From: an uncultured Clostridia bacterium
GTDB lineage: Bacteria > Bacillota > Clostridia > Oscillospirales > Ruminococcaceae
NCBI GenBank assembly: GCA_938014855.1
Contig: CALLQM010000259.1
Span: 1-12,879 of the forward strand
DNA length: 12,879 bases
Direction of reading: 5' to 3'
Shown here one piece after another: positions 12,809-12,879 of the stretch. The translations under genes were made by a program, and so were the position numbers. Below the pieces are notes generated by a model, which did no database searches, was not told the DNA's origin, and saw only the letters and a list, made by a program, of their open reading frames with translations. Position 1 is the first letter of the stretch, and each line of letters starts with the position of its first letter.

Positions 12809-12879
12809 ATGAACTTACAACAGATCGAGCAGGCTGCCGAAAGGCTCCAAAGCGTTGTGCATAAAACCCCCATGTGTTC
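12809..12879 (+). CDS. ilvA: Threonine dehydratase, N terminus (cut by window end)
   Basis: PLP-dependent deamination of threonine to 2-oxobutanoate, the first step towards isoleucine. Only 23 codons are inside the window: MNLQQIEQAAERLQSVVHKT followed by PMC. The pattern, an N-terminal helix and then L..VVHKTP, is typical of the start of threonine ammonia-lyase and serine racemase proteins of the same fold. ATG 12809 has a strong AAGGAGG 6 nt upstream. The PLP lysine and any C-terminal ACT domain lie outside, so a biosynthetic enzyme cannot be told from a catabolic one by the protein alone. The branched-chain-rich leader and attenuator directly upstream support a biosynthetic role. Confidence 0.75.
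   Translation, partial: MNLQQIEQAAERLQSVVHKTPMC

Overview
The window looks like a chromosomal piece of a spore-forming, anaerobic-type Firmicute, most likely Clostridia and possibly Oscillospiraceae/Ruminococcaceae. This rests on a SpoIID sporulation protein, strong AGGAGG-like ribosome sites, sigma-A-type promoters, intrinsic terminators, a ProB without a PUA domain, and the general look of the proteins. The lineage is an inference; no rRNA gene is present. No insertion sequence, phage gene, CRISPR array, tRNA or rRNA was seen.

Layout. Positions 2-1141 hold the C-terminal two thirds of polynucleotide phosphorylase (pnp), closed by a terminator. Two tandem extended -10 promoters then drive a plus-strand run: a CNNM/CorC-type membrane protein, proB, proA and an unknown single-pass membrane protein. 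The genes are tightly spaced or overlapping, so this is probably one operon for proline synthesis plus two envelope proteins. A 14-bp hairpin ends this run. It also ends the converging minus-strand gene for an unknown polytopic membrane protein (5652-6476). That gene has its own near-consensus promoter, and a perfect 15-bp inverted repeat overlaps this promoter. Next on the minus strand is gltA (citrate synthase), with a strong promoter and a leader of about 158 nt. Divergent from gltA is spoIID, followed by trkA and trkH (potassium uptake) and a terminator.

The last 500 bases are the most interesting part. A consensus-like promoter (12455-12483) starts a leader of about 300 nt that encodes a 54-residue peptide. 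Twenty of its residues 10-35 are Ile, Val or Leu. After its stop codon come mutually exclusive RNA pairings ending in a strong intrinsic terminator, and only 18 nt later the start of a threonine dehydratase gene (ilvA, cut by the window end). I read this as a ribosome-coupled attenuator controlled by branched-chain amino acid supply, analogous in logic to the enterobacterial ilv leader but unexpected in a Firmicute, where T-box control is usual. A 13/15 match to the CodY consensus lies upstream.

A second notable point is ProB. Relative to the family, the conserved I/V-N-E-N segment of the glutamate-binding loop is missing by an exact 4-codon in-frame gap.
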